Shown: in pieces, positions 35,570-44,790 of the stretch
Layout of the letters: every line of letters begins with the position of its first letter
Numbering within the stretch: position 1 is the stretch's first letter
Source: Flavobacterium frigidimaris
Lineage (GTDB): Bacteria > Bacteroidota > Bacteroidia > Flavobacteriales > Flavobacteriaceae
Direction of reading: 5' to 3'
DNA length: 64,000 nucleotides
Assembly: GCA_900129595.1 (NCBI GenBank)
Contig: FQWG01000006.1
Span: forward strand, 124,001-188,000
The notes under the pieces: generated by a model
Databases searched by the model: none
What the model saw: the letters and a program-made list of their open reading frames with translations, nothing else
What the model was told of the DNA's origin: nothing
Translations under genes and position numbers: made by a program

Positions 35570-35736
35570 GTTTTGTTTTTTATTTTTATGCTTCTTTTAA
35601 ACTTTTTGTAATGTAACTAAAAGGCTTATATTGTATTTTTTTCAAAAGTAAAATTTAAAATTACTTTTAATGACTTTGCCAGTGAAAGCATCTTTTCACC
35701 TTATGAATCCCCTCTTTTTTACCCATAAACAAATAA

Positions 35737-35763
35737 TGCCCTTACCAGTTTAAGGTAAGGGCA
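35737..35763 (-). terminator. Terminator of the sensor kinase gene
   Basis: TGCCCTTACC at 35737-35746 pairs with GGTAAGGGCA at 35754-35763. Read on the minus strand it is 24 bases after the kinase stop and is followed by a T-rich tail. Confidence 0.85.
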
Positions 35764-35786
35764 CTGTTTTTAATCTCAAAAAAGGA

Positions 35787-38782
35787 TTACACTTTTAAAT
35801 GGATGGTAACTGTGGTTCCACTTTTTTCTATGTGTTGAACATCAATCTTATTTTCGAATGATCCTTTTAATAACATCAAGCGTTCCTTTGCCAGGTTAAT
35901 TCCTTTAGAATTATGAGTTTTTATAATTTCTTTATCCCTGCATCCTACACCGTTGTCAATTATTTTACATTCCAAAATATGTTCATTCAATATTGAAAAA
36001 GAAATAATTAATTTCGGATTTTTGTGGGTGTAATCAAATGCATGAACAAAAACATTTTCTACAAAAGGCTGCAGCAACATTGTGGGAATTTCATAGAAAT
36101 AGGGATCAACTTCGGGATCAATTTTAAATTCAAAATGTATTCTATTATCAAATCGCATATTTTCAATAGTTATATACAATTTCAAATATTCGATTTCCTC
36201 TTCCAAAGTAATTTTTTGCTGGGAAGAGTTTTCCAATGTTTTTCGCATTAGCCTGGCGAATGCCTGAATATAATTCAATGAATTCTCAACATCATTATTC
36301 ATAATATAACCTTGTATATTATTCATAGCGTTAAACATAAAGTGTGGATTCATCTGACTCAATAATGCTTCCAGTTTGGTTTCGGCTATTCTTCTTTGTA
36401 TTATTTCTTTTTCCTTAGCTTTCTTTTTATTATGCAAAAGCCAAAAAGATATAAGGCCAGCGGCCAAGATTGTAACAAGAGTAATAAACCACCAAGTAAA
36501 CCAAAATGGTGGTGCTATATCAATTTCAAGTACATTAAAGATGCTTGAATTTCCAGCATTCATATCCAGGACTTCAATTTGGAGATTGTAGTTTCCAAAT
36601 GGCAAATAAGGCAAAAACACAGTAGTTTTATCGCTATAAGGACTCCATCTGTTTTTAGAATTAAGTCGGTATCTAAATTTTAATTTCTTTGGAAAAGCGT
36701 GTCCTTTTGGTAAAAAATCAATTAAAAAAGAGTTATGCTTATAATCGCATTTTAATTTCTTTAAGTTGTATTGAAACCAATTTTTATGTGAAGAATCTAA
36801 AGGCATATTATTTATTAAAATCTTACTGATCGCAATAGATTTAACCTTAATTTGTTTTTGTAAAAGCTGCTTTAAATTGATTTTATAATATCCTTTATTG
36901 GTCCCCAGCCACAACTCATTTTTGAAAATTTTTGAGGTAGTTATGACACAATCTTTCAGTCCTTGTTCCTGATCCAGAAGACGAACTATTCCATTTGTGT
37001 AAATATTGATTCCTTTTTCGGTACCAATTAATAGAAAGTCCTTATAAGATTCTAGAAAAAGAATTGTATTGCCGATAAGTTCATTTTTAGAAATCGTTTT
37101 TACAACTTTAAATGATTTTGAATCATCAACAATAAATACATTTCCAAATTCTGCTGCCAGAACAATCTGTCCTTTATTATTTACGGTAATATGCTTGAAT
37201 TTTTTCTCTTTCCAAATTCCGTCAAATAAATACGATTGGAATTTGTCGTTTTTATATACATAAAGTCCATTAAAAACAGATATAAGATAGGTTTTATTAT
37301 TGTGATTTAGAATCTTGACAATATACTGAGGGGTATTAGATTCGAATTTAGAATAATGATTATTTTTAATTTTATATACATTATCATAAACCCTAGTTCC
37401 TGCATAAGTTATGGTTTCAATAAATTTATCATTATAAGCAAAACCTATTTTTAAGCTGTGCTTGGGTATATAATTTAAAATATTTCCCAGAGCATTAATC
37501 TCAAAAATTCCGATATTACTTCCTATCCAAAATGAATTCTTGTGACGAATCATTTCATAAAATTCAATTCCCTTTGCCGGAATATCAAAATTCAATCTAA
37601 AATCTCTGGATTCAACACTTTGAATAGTTTTATTATTTTTATGCTCTCTTAAAAATTTCATTTCAAAATCTTTAAAAGCAATGAGTGGAATAGTTTTTAA
37701 AATTGAATTATTTAAGTTTAAAAAAGTAACTCCTTCATTGTGTAAAATCACCTTTTGATTATCAATACTTTCAAATCCAATTATTTTCTTTTCATCAAAT
37801 TTATTAAAATCAATCATTTTATTAAGTCTTACTTCATAAATCCCTTTGTCATTTGATCCTACATACAAAACATCTTTAACATTATCATAAACTACATTCA
37901 AAAGTACTTTTGAGTCAATGCCATAGAAATCAGATACATCTGTCATTTGATTGTTTTCAATTTTGAATAGTCCACCATCTGTATTATAAACACCCCAGGC
38001 TGCTGCAAAAATTGAATTTCTTTTATCTCTGGCAAATTCCCAAACAAATGATTTTCCAAATTTAACTGAAGTTAAATTTCCTTCTTTAATTTTCTCAATG
38101 TCGTATTGATCAATAAAACCTTCATTACCACTGTAAAGTATGTTATTAAATAAACCTAAACTATATGAATTTTTATGTAAAACGACAGGTGAAATTTTAG
38201 GTATTCTTCCAGATTGATCAATTTTATACAGCCCTTTAAAAATAGAAGTAAAATAAACTTCTTCTTTATATTTGAAAAAGGAAATACATATAAAATCTTC
38301 TTCATGAGAAGGAACGTTTGGTGAAGTTAACTGGTTTGTTTTAATATCAATTATAGAAACTCCTTGTTCTGTACCTACATAAATTTTATTTTTAAAAGAA
38401 AATACTTTTCGAACTTTATCGGCTAATAAACCATTTTTTGAAGTAAAAACAGTAAATTTTTCTCCATCAAATTTTGTCACCCCCCACCATAACTGGCAAA
38501 CCACATATTTCCATTAGGATCTTCTGTAATATCCCAGCAGCTATTATGTCCCAGACCATCGGATTGATCAAGATTAGAAAAAGAACCATTTTCCAAACGT
38601 GAAACACCATTCTCCGTTCCAATCCATAAAACATTTTTAGAATCTATGAATAAAGCACGAACTGCATTATTTGGGAGCCCCTCTGCGGTAGAATAATTTT
38701 TTGAAGGGAAATATTGGGAAAAAACAGAAAAATGTAAAAAATAAAGAAATGAAAAATAAAAGAACTTATTTCGTAATAGCAT
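35787..38782 (-). pseudogene. Beta-propeller sensor histidine kinase (LytS type) broken by a frameshift
   Basis: Two overlapping frames make one gene. The 5' frame (38782-38477, 101 residues) has a signal peptide and the first propeller (Reg_prop) repeats. It hits a stop right after a run of six G, while the 3' frame (to 35787) continues the same repeat with Val-Thr-Lys-Phe-Asp-Gly. One extra G would restore a ~998-residue protein: periplasmic propeller repeats, a Y_Y_Y domain, a membrane segment, a LytS-type kinase with Pro-His-Phe-Met-Phe-Asn (His at 721 in the 3' frame) and an ATPase domain with Asn-box and Asp-Asn-Gly-Val-Gly. It overlaps the response regulator gene by 17 bases. A true mutation, a phase-variable tract or a sequencing error are all possible. 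Confidence 0.88.
38480..38485 (-). repeat. Six-G tract at the sensor kinase frameshift
   Basis: On the minus strand the coding sequence reads Tyr-Gly-Gly-Gly and then a stop. A seventh G would keep the propeller repeat in frame. A single-base change in a homopolymer is the usual product of slippage. Confidence 0.8.
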
Positions 38783-39515
38783 CTATAAGTTCCTTTTTAT
38801 TCATAATTCCTTTAGATGAAGGTATCATATCGCCTGTGATCAATTCTAATTGAGAGCTGTTGGCTTTATAACTAATAATATAATTTGCATTAACCACAAA
38901 ACTTCGATGTACTTTTATGAATGAAAGATTTTGCAAAGACTCAAAGTTTTCTTTTAAAGATTTAGTTGAGTAATAATCTCTTTCAATTGTACTTACAATA
39001 GTATTTTCTCCATCTGCCTTACAGTACACAATACTATTAGCTTGTACAATATCAAAACCGTTTTTCGACGGAAAAGCAATTTTATGTTTATCTGTAAATT
39101 GATTATTTATATTCTCAATCAATAACTTAAAACGATCAAAACTAAGTTTTTTTAATTTATTAACTTCAAAGCGGGAAATGGAAATAGCAAAATCCTCTCG
39201 ACTAATTGGTTTCAATAAAAAATCCAATGCACTGCTGCGAATGGCCTGTATAGCATATTTTTGATGGGCTGTTGTAAAAATCACTTCAAATTTAATAGTG
39301 TCAAAATAATTGAACAATTCAAAACCATTTTCCGGTTTCATATCAACATCCAAAAAAACGATATCGGGATTGTGTTTTCTAATGGCAGCTACAGCACTTT
39401 TGACAGCATTACATTCCTCAACTATTTCAATTCGCTCACTGTGTTCGATACACAATCTTCTTATAACACTTCGAGCGTTGGTTTCATCGTCAACAATAAT
39501 TACTTTTAATTTCAT
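38766..39515 (-). CDS. LytTR-family response regulator
   Basis: A 249-residue regulator. The receiver domain has Asp9-Asp10, the phospho-acceptor Asp56 in Val-Phe-Leu-Asp-Val-Asp-Met, and the Lys in Leu-Leu-Lys-Pro. From about residue 140 a LytTR DNA-binding domain follows, with Phe-Ile-Lys-Val-His-Arg-Ser-Phe-Val-Val-Asn. It is the partner of the LytS-type kinase whose gene overlaps it; with the kinase frame broken it may be unphosphorylated. Targets are not visible. Confidence 0.92.
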   Translation of the reverse strand: MKLKVIIVDDETNARSVIRRLCIEHSERIEIVEECNAVKSAVAAIRKHNPDIVFLDVDMKPENGFELFNYFDTIKFEVIFTTAHQKYAIQAIRSSALDFLLKPISREDFAISISRFEVNKLKKLSFDRFKLLIENINNQFTDKHKIAFPSKNGFDIVQANSIVYCKADGENTIVSTIERDYYSTKSLKENFESLQNLSFIKVHRSFVVNANYIISYKANSSQLELITGDMIPSSKGIMNKKELIDAITK

Positions 39516-39914
39516 ATGCTATTATTATAAAATTGTGAAAATACTATAAATATTTCAAATGAACATACTAAAAAGGAATACGGTCAATTAACAAAACTAA
39601 TAGTGAATTTAGGATGTTTCGTTCTTTAACACCTATAATCAAAACTAATTTGCTTTCTTAATTTTAATATGCATAATTTGAACCGATAAACTCAATAAAT
39701 AGAAGGTGTTAAGCCTATTGTTTTTAAGTTTTAGATCTTCCCGATAACAAAAAAGAAAAGAAAAAATTAAAGAGTCTATTCATTTTCAATAACTATTTTA
39801 TTAATTTCTGTAAAGACTACAAGACGTAGAGATAATTAGTTATCGTGCATAATTTGGATTGACATTTTTTCTTTGTCTTATTTTTGAAATATTAACTTTA
39901 TAATTATATAAAAA
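39516..39914. other. Gene-free interval between divergent genes
   Basis: About 400 AT-rich bases. No open frame is credible. It must carry the promoter of the response regulator gene on the left and holds the promoter of the small gene on the right. Confidence 0.4.
39859..39886 (+). promoter_or_regulatory. Promoter of the 76-residue gene
   Basis: TTG (39859-39861) and TATTTTTG (39879-39886) are 17 bases apart, or 22 bases using TTTG at 39853-39856. Both distances fit the Bacteroidota consensus. The expected start site is about 22 bases before the ATG at 39915. Confidence 0.6.
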
Positions 39915-40145
39915 ATGTCAAAAAAAAATCAAATTGCTATCGGTAAAATAATTGCAAAAAAAATTACAGTAAGTTCAACAAAGCAAAAATCAGTAGATAA
40001 CAGATCGAATCAATTAAATCCTAATAATACTGAATATCTTAAATCCCATTTAAAGAGTAATACAAAAGTAAATGCTAAGAAAAATGATGATTCTGATTGG
40101 GATGATGATAATTTTGGCGATGATTGGGAATTTAATCATGATTAA
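39915..40145 (+). CDS. Small protein with acidic tail
   Basis: A 76-residue protein with a basic, Ser- and Asn-rich first part and a C-terminal tail of Asp, Trp and Phe (Asp-Trp-Asp-Asp-Asp-Asn-Phe-Gly-Asp-Asp-Trp-Glu). It has no signal peptide. The good promoter in front of it supports a real gene. Such charge separation is seen in small nucleic-acid mimics and binding proteins, but no family is recognised. Confidence 0.6.
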   Translation: MSKKNQIAIGKIIAKKITVSSTKQKSVDNRSNQLNPNNTEYLKSHLKSNTKVNAKKNDDSDWDDDNFGDDWEFNHD

Positions 40146-40247
40146 TATAAAATAAGTTCAAAAATATTTATTTAGGCTTTTATCATTAAGCTTTAATATA
40201 ATTTACTAGTTTAGCTAGTAATCCTCTGCTGAGTTACGACCATTTGT

Positions 40248-41057
40248 ATGTTAGATAAATTTTTAGAAAATTATAAGAGATTGTCTTTTGAGAAAGAAGA
40301 GGAATTGACTAATAATTTTTTCGTGATGTTTTATGGAGGTGAAAAAGAATTATTATCTCGCTTAGATAAATTAAAAGAACAATCAAATACTGATGAAGAA
40401 ATTTTTGAAATTTTGAAAATTGAAACTAATTTAGATTTTTGGTTGAAAATAGAAGAAATATTACAATTTAATAATATTACAGAATTAATTAAAGCGACTT
40501 CTAGACTACAAGAGAACAGAGATGAGTTAGTTAATTTAATTACTGATTATGAGGGTTTAAAAAAGATGTTTGCGATTCAGAAACCTTTCGCAGAGTATAA
40601 TTTTGAAACTCTATTTGACATTAATTTTGATGGTAAAAACAGAGAAGAAAGCAAAAATCTGGCAAAAGGAATAATTTATGTAACTAAAGAGACTATTGCT
40701 AAAGAATTCGATTGCAATAAGAGAACCTTAACAAAATGGCTTAAAATTTGTTTTGAGGATAGATTTATTAGAAAAGACAGAAAGATTACTATAGAAGAAT
40801 ATATAGAAATTTTTGAAAAGTTCTTTTTAAATGATGATGAATATCTGGACTTGAATAATGATCTAAATAAATATTTAAATAGATTGGAAAAAGGTGTCAA
40901 TTTCAGCAAAAGTGATTTGGCTAAATTATGTGACTCTGATTTGAAAACTCAAAAAGAGAACCTTAAAAAAATAGCATTTTTCTCATCTATAAATAAATTT
41001 CCATATTCCATTTGTAAAAATTTAGCAAGTAGAATGGGATATGAATTGGAGTTTTAG
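40248..41057 (+). CDS. Hypothetical protein with HTH-like segment
   Basis: A 269-residue, strongly helical, Lys/Glu/Asn-rich protein without signal peptide. Around residues 144-165 (Lys-Glu-Thr-Ile-Ala-Lys-Glu-Phe-Asp-Cys-Asn-Lys-Arg-Thr-Leu-Thr-Lys-Trp-Leu-Lys) it has a helix-turn-helix-like pattern, so DNA binding is possible. A short inverted repeat ACTAG/CTAGT lies just upstream (40204-40218). The base composition is very AT-rich, as in neighbouring accessory genes. Confidence 0.6.
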   Translation: MLDKFLENYKRLSFEKEEELTNNFFVMFYGGEKELLSRLDKLKEQSNTDEEIFEILKIETNLDFWLKIEEILQFNNITELIKATSRLQENRDELVNLITDYEGLKKMFAIQKPFAEYNFETLFDINFDGKNREESKNLAKGIIYVTKETIAKEFDCNKRTLTKWLKICFEDRFIRKDRKITIEEYIEIFEKFFLNDDEYLDLNNDLNKYLNRLEKGVNFSKSDLAKLCDSDLKTQKENLKKIAFFSSINKFPYSICKNLASRMGYELEF

Positions 41058-41198
41058 TTTTTTAATATAATTTAATACCAAAATTTTAAATATATAATCT
41101 TATTTATGTCCCAAATCCAGCATAATTCTGATGTAATTAGTCCATTACATGTCTTTTATATAAAAGGGAGCAGTAATCTTAAATCACAATCGCAAAAA

Positions 41199-41768
41199 AT
41201 GAGAAAGATATTTTCATTACCATTCTTATTCATCTTAATCTCTTGTAATGATGTGAAAATCATCGAATCGAAAGATAATTTTTCTTGTAGACAGGAATTA
41301 ACTTGTTTTGGAATTAACAATCATTACTCAAAAGCTGACGGAATTGATGGCGGTAATAGATTTGGAGATATTGAAACTTCTAAATACCACGATAAAATAC
41401 TCAAAAAATATCCAATTGCTAAAAAAGAAAATGTAAAGAATTTAGAAAAAACGAAAACTTTAATCTTAAAAAATAATTCTGAAACTAAAGCTTATAAAGT
41501 AACTATTCAAAAAAAAATTAATAACTCTAAAGTTGAATATGAGGATTTTGAATTAGAGCCGACTAAAAGCATCTGTCTTGGTTGTAGTGAAAAATATTTT
41601 GTTAAATTAATAAACGGGGGAACAATAGAAAAGCAAGAAAAAATATTGATAGGAAATCCAGTAATTACAAAAACAAAATATAGTTTTCTTAAATACGAAG
41701 GTGAAGTTATAAAATCCGAAAGTATTGATTACAAGATTCACAAAACAGAAGTAGTAAAAGAATACTAA
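41199..41768 (+). CDS. Lipoprotein of unknown function
   Basis: A 189-residue protein. I chose the ATG at 41199 because it starts a lipoprotein signal (Met-Arg-Lys, hydrophobic stretch, lipobox Leu-Ile-Ser-Cys at residues 13-16); an ATG at 41106 would add 31 residues before it. The mature part has several cysteines (two in Phe-Ser-Cys and Leu-Thr-Cys, two in Cys-Leu-Gly-Cys), which may bind metal or form disulfides. No family is recognised. Confidence 0.6.
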   Translation: MRKIFSLPFLFILISCNDVKIIESKDNFSCRQELTCFGINNHYSKADGIDGGNRFGDIETSKYHDKILKKYPIAKKENVKNLEKTKTLILKNNSETKAYKVTIQKKINNSKVEYEDFELEPTKSICLGCSEKYFVKLINGGTIEKQEKILIGNPVITKTKYSFLKYEGEVIKSESIDYKIHKTEVVKEY

Positions 41769-41788
41769 AAAAGACTACTTTGCTAGCT

Positions 41789-41884
41789 AGCGGAATTATC
41801 GTTTCACATCAACTTTTCTGCTAAGCAGAAAATTGAAAGGTTACGAACTACAAAGCATCTCAAAGAACCACAACGTTTGCAGCA
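41789..41884 (+). repeat. Cassette-border-like intergenic element, copy A
   Basis: It begins with AGCGGAATTATCGTTT, contains GCTAAGCAGAAAATTGAAAG at 41820-41839 and ends near AACGTTTGCAGCAAC. The first word recurs in copy B (43110) and the second in copy C (46990). It is directly in front of the HEPN-motif gene. Confidence 0.6.
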
Positions 41885-41908
41885 ACCCTAAAAAATAACG
41901 AAAAAATA

Positions 41909-43060
41909 ATGAAATTAAATAAATATTGGTTTAACCTCAAAAGAAAAATAGCAGTTATTTTCTTTAAAGATGTTATGTCCTATAATTCTAAAATATACCT
42001 TTCCTACTTAAATGAACCTACCAAAGGACTGAGAGAACTCTATGACATTTCCAAACATCGTCTATTAGATGAACTTGAAGAAAACTTAAAAAATGGGATT
42101 AAAGATTCTTTAATTTATGATAGTTTGTATAACTTCTATGCGGAAACGCCATTGTATCAATTTATTGCAATGCATTATGAAATGACTAATTGTTATTTAG
42201 ATGTAATAAAAAATTATGAACTGAACAATGCAAATTTAGTAGACAAGGAAAATCTATATATCCTTAGAACTCTGTTACAAATTTCAGCAAATAATGCTGT
42301 TGAAGCAATGGCAAGTTGGGAATTGGCAAATGAAGAAAAGCACAGAAAAACCGGTATTAAGAATTCTATATCTAGTTTGATTAACAAACTACCAGAACAG
42401 ACAATAATAAGGCCAATAAATATTGCATATTCCAATAATTTATTTATTTCAAATTGTTTTTCAAAATATCCAACACTAATAAATAGCGACCTAAAAAATT
42501 TAATATCAACACTAACAGGAACAGATGCAATAAGTTTACTTTCAAGTGGTTTGAGAAATGTTCAAGTCTCTAGTTTAATACAATCACATAATAACTCGTT
42601 ACAGATTAATAAAATGTTTGCTCAAGAAATTATAAATAGTCTTTGTATATTAAATGAATCAATAATAAAAGACTACAGCCAAGTAACAACAACAATTCCT
42701 AGAAGAAAGGATAGACAAATTGGTCGAATGTTGTCACCTCCAACTCTTAGTACTATTAATATAAATGTTTCAACAATTTTAGGAAATTCTATTGGTGGAT
42801 ATACAGCTTTATATGCAACTGAACAACTTCTTGATGACAATCATTTTAATACCCAATTCCCTGTTTTTATAGGCAACTTAATGAATAATACATTAGCTCC
42901 AGACACTTTTAAAGCACATATCCTGTTAGGAATACACGCTTTAAGAAATAGAGTATTACACGATTATGACGATACTTTATGTTTTTACACAGATGCAGAC
43001 TTATTTATAAAAACAATAGGACTTCTATTTGTCGGAGTTAATATCACAAGAGATATATAA
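41909..43060 (+). CDS. HEPN-motif protein, candidate abortive-infection RNase
   Basis: A 383-residue, mostly helical protein without signal peptide. Near the C terminus Arg346-Asn-Arg-Val-Leu-His351 followed by Asp-Tyr fits the HEPN active-site motif RNxxxH seen in many antiphage and toxin RNases. The N-terminal ~330 residues are unknown and may sense infection. It is the only gene between intergenic elements A and B, as in a mobile cassette. The HEPN call rests on one motif in the right helical context. Confidence 0.6.
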   Translation: MKLNKYWFNLKRKIAVIFFKDVMSYNSKIYLSYLNEPTKGLRELYDISKHRLLDELEENLKNGIKDSLIYDSLYNFYAETPLYQFIAMHYEMTNCYLDVIKNYELNNANLVDKENLYILRTLLQISANNAVEAMASWELANEEKHRKTGIKNSISSLINKLPEQTIIRPINIAYSNNLFISNCFSKYPTLINSDLKNLISTLTGTDAISLLSSGLRNVQVSSLIQSHNNSLQINKMFAQEIINSLCILNESIIKDYSQVTTTIPRRKDRQIGRMLSPPTLSTININVSTILGNSIGGYTALYATEQLLDDNHFNTQFPVFIGNLMNNTLAPDTFKAHILLGIHALRNRVLHDYDDTLCFYTDADLFIKTIGLLFVGVNITRDI

Positions 43061-43109
43061 CTAAAAAAAGGCATCTGCCAACACACTTTTCAAGACATTT
43101 GTAAAATTT

Positions 43110-43200
43110 AGTGGAATTATCGTTTTTTGTGGTTTGTTTGTTTAGCCGAAAAGACTTGTTTTCTTAACTTTCAAAAGTCTAGGAGCGGGAAAACGTTGCC
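43110..43200 (+). repeat. Cassette-border-like intergenic element, copy B
   Basis: It begins with AGTGGAATTATCGTTT, 14 of 16 bases or better matching copy A, includes TTTAGCCGAAAAG and ends with GAGCGGGAAAACGTTGCC. It follows the HEPN-motif gene and precedes the small gene at 43207. Confidence 0.6.
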
Positions 43201-43206
43201 TAATAT

Positions 43207-43350
43207 ATGTTTAAATCTTCAAACATATATCGAGCAGAAAATTTTATTACAGCTAACCCAGACAAACTATTCTTGATAATAAAAGAAGACTTTAAGAAGA
43301 AAGAAATTATAGTTAATCTAAACGAATATTTAAAGAACCAGTCTGAGTAG
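43207..43350 (+). CDS. Very small hypothetical protein
   Basis: A 47-codon open frame starting with Met-Phe-Lys-Ser-Ser-Asn-Ile-Tyr-Arg, only 7 bases after the AACGTTGCC end of element B and ending 35 bases before the GIY-YIG-like gene. Its balanced, charged composition and position suggest it is real, but it is too short to be sure and has no recognised family. Confidence 0.4.
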   Translation: MFKSSNIYRAENFITANPDKLFLIIKEDFKKKEIIVNLNEYLKNQSE

Positions 43351-43385
43351 AGCTGCAATAAATTTAAAAATAATAAACGATTGCA

Positions 43386-43913
43386 ATGATAAAAATTATT
43401 AAAGAAAGTAAAATTAGAATTCAAGAAGAAGAACAAAGAATTCGCACTAAAATAATTGAATATCTAAAAGAATGTGATTATACAAGCCATTCAAATTCTT
43501 TTCAAGTTCTTGATATTAAACATCTGCATGAACTTCAAGAAATTTATTATGGCCCAGGATTTTATATTTTAATGACGGATTTAAAATTTGAAAACAATAA
43601 TTGTTTATTTGAAATTGATGACTTTAAGGCTATCTACCGTGGACATTCATATTTTGTGAAGGACAGAATTATGAGTCATCTATTCAATCTAGATTACAAT
43701 AAAAATTCTTCTAAACACAAAACGAAATATACCGTTTGCTTAAAAATTGAAGATGGGGTTGAGGGAATAAATATTAATCAACAGCCATATTCTGATTACT
43801 CTTGGAAAATAATTGTCCATAAAATGAAAGATAGCTCAAAAATGATTAGAGAACAGGCAGAACTTGCTTTTGACAATATTTATAATCGACCATTAAAAAG
43901 TAGAGAAAGATAA
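43386..43913 (+). CDS. GIY-YIG-like protein
   Basis: A 175-residue protein. After a helical start, Gly-Phe-Tyr-Ile at residues 58-61 and Tyr-Arg-Gly-His-Ser at 84-88, with Arg94 and His98 in Arg-Ile-Met-Ser-His-Leu, follow the order and spacing of the GIY-YIG nuclease motif. A Glu in Arg-Glu-Gln-Ala-Glu near residue 150 could be the metal ligand. The middle Ile-Gly of the second motif is Arg-Gly here. It would cut DNA or RNA; the assignment is from motif reading only. Confidence 0.5.
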   Translation: MIKIIKESKIRIQEEEQRIRTKIIEYLKECDYTSHSNSFQVLDIKHLHELQEIYYGPGFYILMTDLKFENNNCLFEIDDFKAIYRGHSYFVKDRIMSHLFNLDYNKNSSKHKTKYTVCLKIEDGVEGININQQPYSDYSWKIIVHKMKDSSKMIREQAELAFDNIYNRPLKSRER

Positions 43914-44373
43914 AGTTTGTAACATAAGATTTTATATGAATTAATATAAAAATTGAACTTAGAAATAATTAATCATTAAATATTAATGAATTATATATAT
44001 AAATATTTTTAGTAATACATATTCTGATGGTTTCAATAACATACGGATCGGTACGTTCAAATTAATTACATCGTACATTAATAAACTACTAACTGAGAAT
44101 ATTTATAAAGAAAACGATAAAGTTACAATATAGACTTTTCTCTACGCAAAACATTTTGATTTTCATTCTACTTTGATCAACTTGGTAAGTTCAGTTGTCA
44201 ATAGAATTTGAAAAGCGACTTATAACTCTAATAGAATAAAAAAGAAGTACAATGACTATAATAAGTAACGATCGCAAAATATAATTTTAAATTTAGCATT
44301 TTAAGTACAACTGTGAGATCCTTTTCTGGTTGTTTTTATTTGTATTTTGTCCTCTGATTCTGCAATATAAACA
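43914..44373. other. Gene-free AT-rich interval
   Basis: About 460 bases with stops in all frames and no clear terminator for the GIY-YIG-like gene. I see nothing specific before the promoter at 44374. Confidence 0.4.
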
Positions 44374-44404
44374 TTGGATTACAGCATAAACGTTAGTATA
44401 TTTG
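44374..44404 (+). promoter_or_regulatory. Strong-looking Bacteroidota promoter
   Basis: TTG at 44374-44376 and TATATTTG at 44397-44404 are 20 bases apart, a full match to TTG-N19/21-TAnnTTTG. It lies almost 390 bases before the next start codon, so the transcript has a long leader. Confidence 0.7.
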
Positions 44405-44410
44405 CGCAAA

Positions 44411-44790
44411 ATATAGAAAACTCATATAGTATTTTTGCTTAGGACTCGGTAACTGAAAACTGGTAATTTTTAAAGACCGCGAGACAAATAAGTAAGGACG
44501 CTCATGCCATTGGCGTGGGCGCTCGCTTATTCGTGGTCGGGTATACCAGTGCCTCAGTTCCGATAAGTGTAGTGGTCTGCGCCATGTTTTTTTTTATATA
44601 ACAGCGCGTAATGTTCATTAACGGGGCAAGGACATATTTACAGTTATCGGAAAAGTAATTTTTAAAGCTCTTTTATTTTTACTATGAAGTTTTAATAAAG
44701 CTTTTAATCACTACATGTAGGAGGAAAGTCCTATGACAACAAATTATCGGTCGTTATTTTCTATAATTTGTTTAAAATTAAATAAGAACA
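44411..44790 (+). ncRNA. Structured leader or small RNA with competing hairpins
   Basis: After the predicted start site the RNA can form a long nested hairpin from 44445 to 44563. Paired blocks are AACTGAAAACTGGTA (44451) with TACCAGTGCCTCAGTT (44544), GACCGCGA (44475) with TCGTGGTC (44531), AATAAG (44487) with CTTATT (44526), and CTCATGCC (44501) with GGCGTGGG (44512). Two alternatives compete: TTCCGATAAGTGTA (44558) with TACAGTTATCGGAA (44639), and AGACCGC (44474) with GTGGTCT (44572) just before a run of nine T at 44587. This could be an attenuator for the response regulator at 44791 or an independent RNA. The region is locally richer in G and C than its surroundings. Confidence 0.5.

Noticed and set aside
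41789..43200. True integron attC sites at elements A and B
   Set aside because: The ends contain AACGTT but not a proper RYYYAAC/GTTRRRY pair with L boxes, and there is no integrase in the window.
43200..43436. Minus-strand open frame of 78 codons rich in Phe and Asn
   Set aside because: It is antisense to the 47-codon frame and the GIY-YIG-like gene start, and its composition is that of reverse-complemented Lys/Glu codons.
44720..44731. GAGGAAAGTCC, like the conserved CR-I word of RNase P RNA
   Set aside because: No other RNase P elements are around, and the short inverted TAGGA/TCCTA pair explains the word better as a small hairpin.
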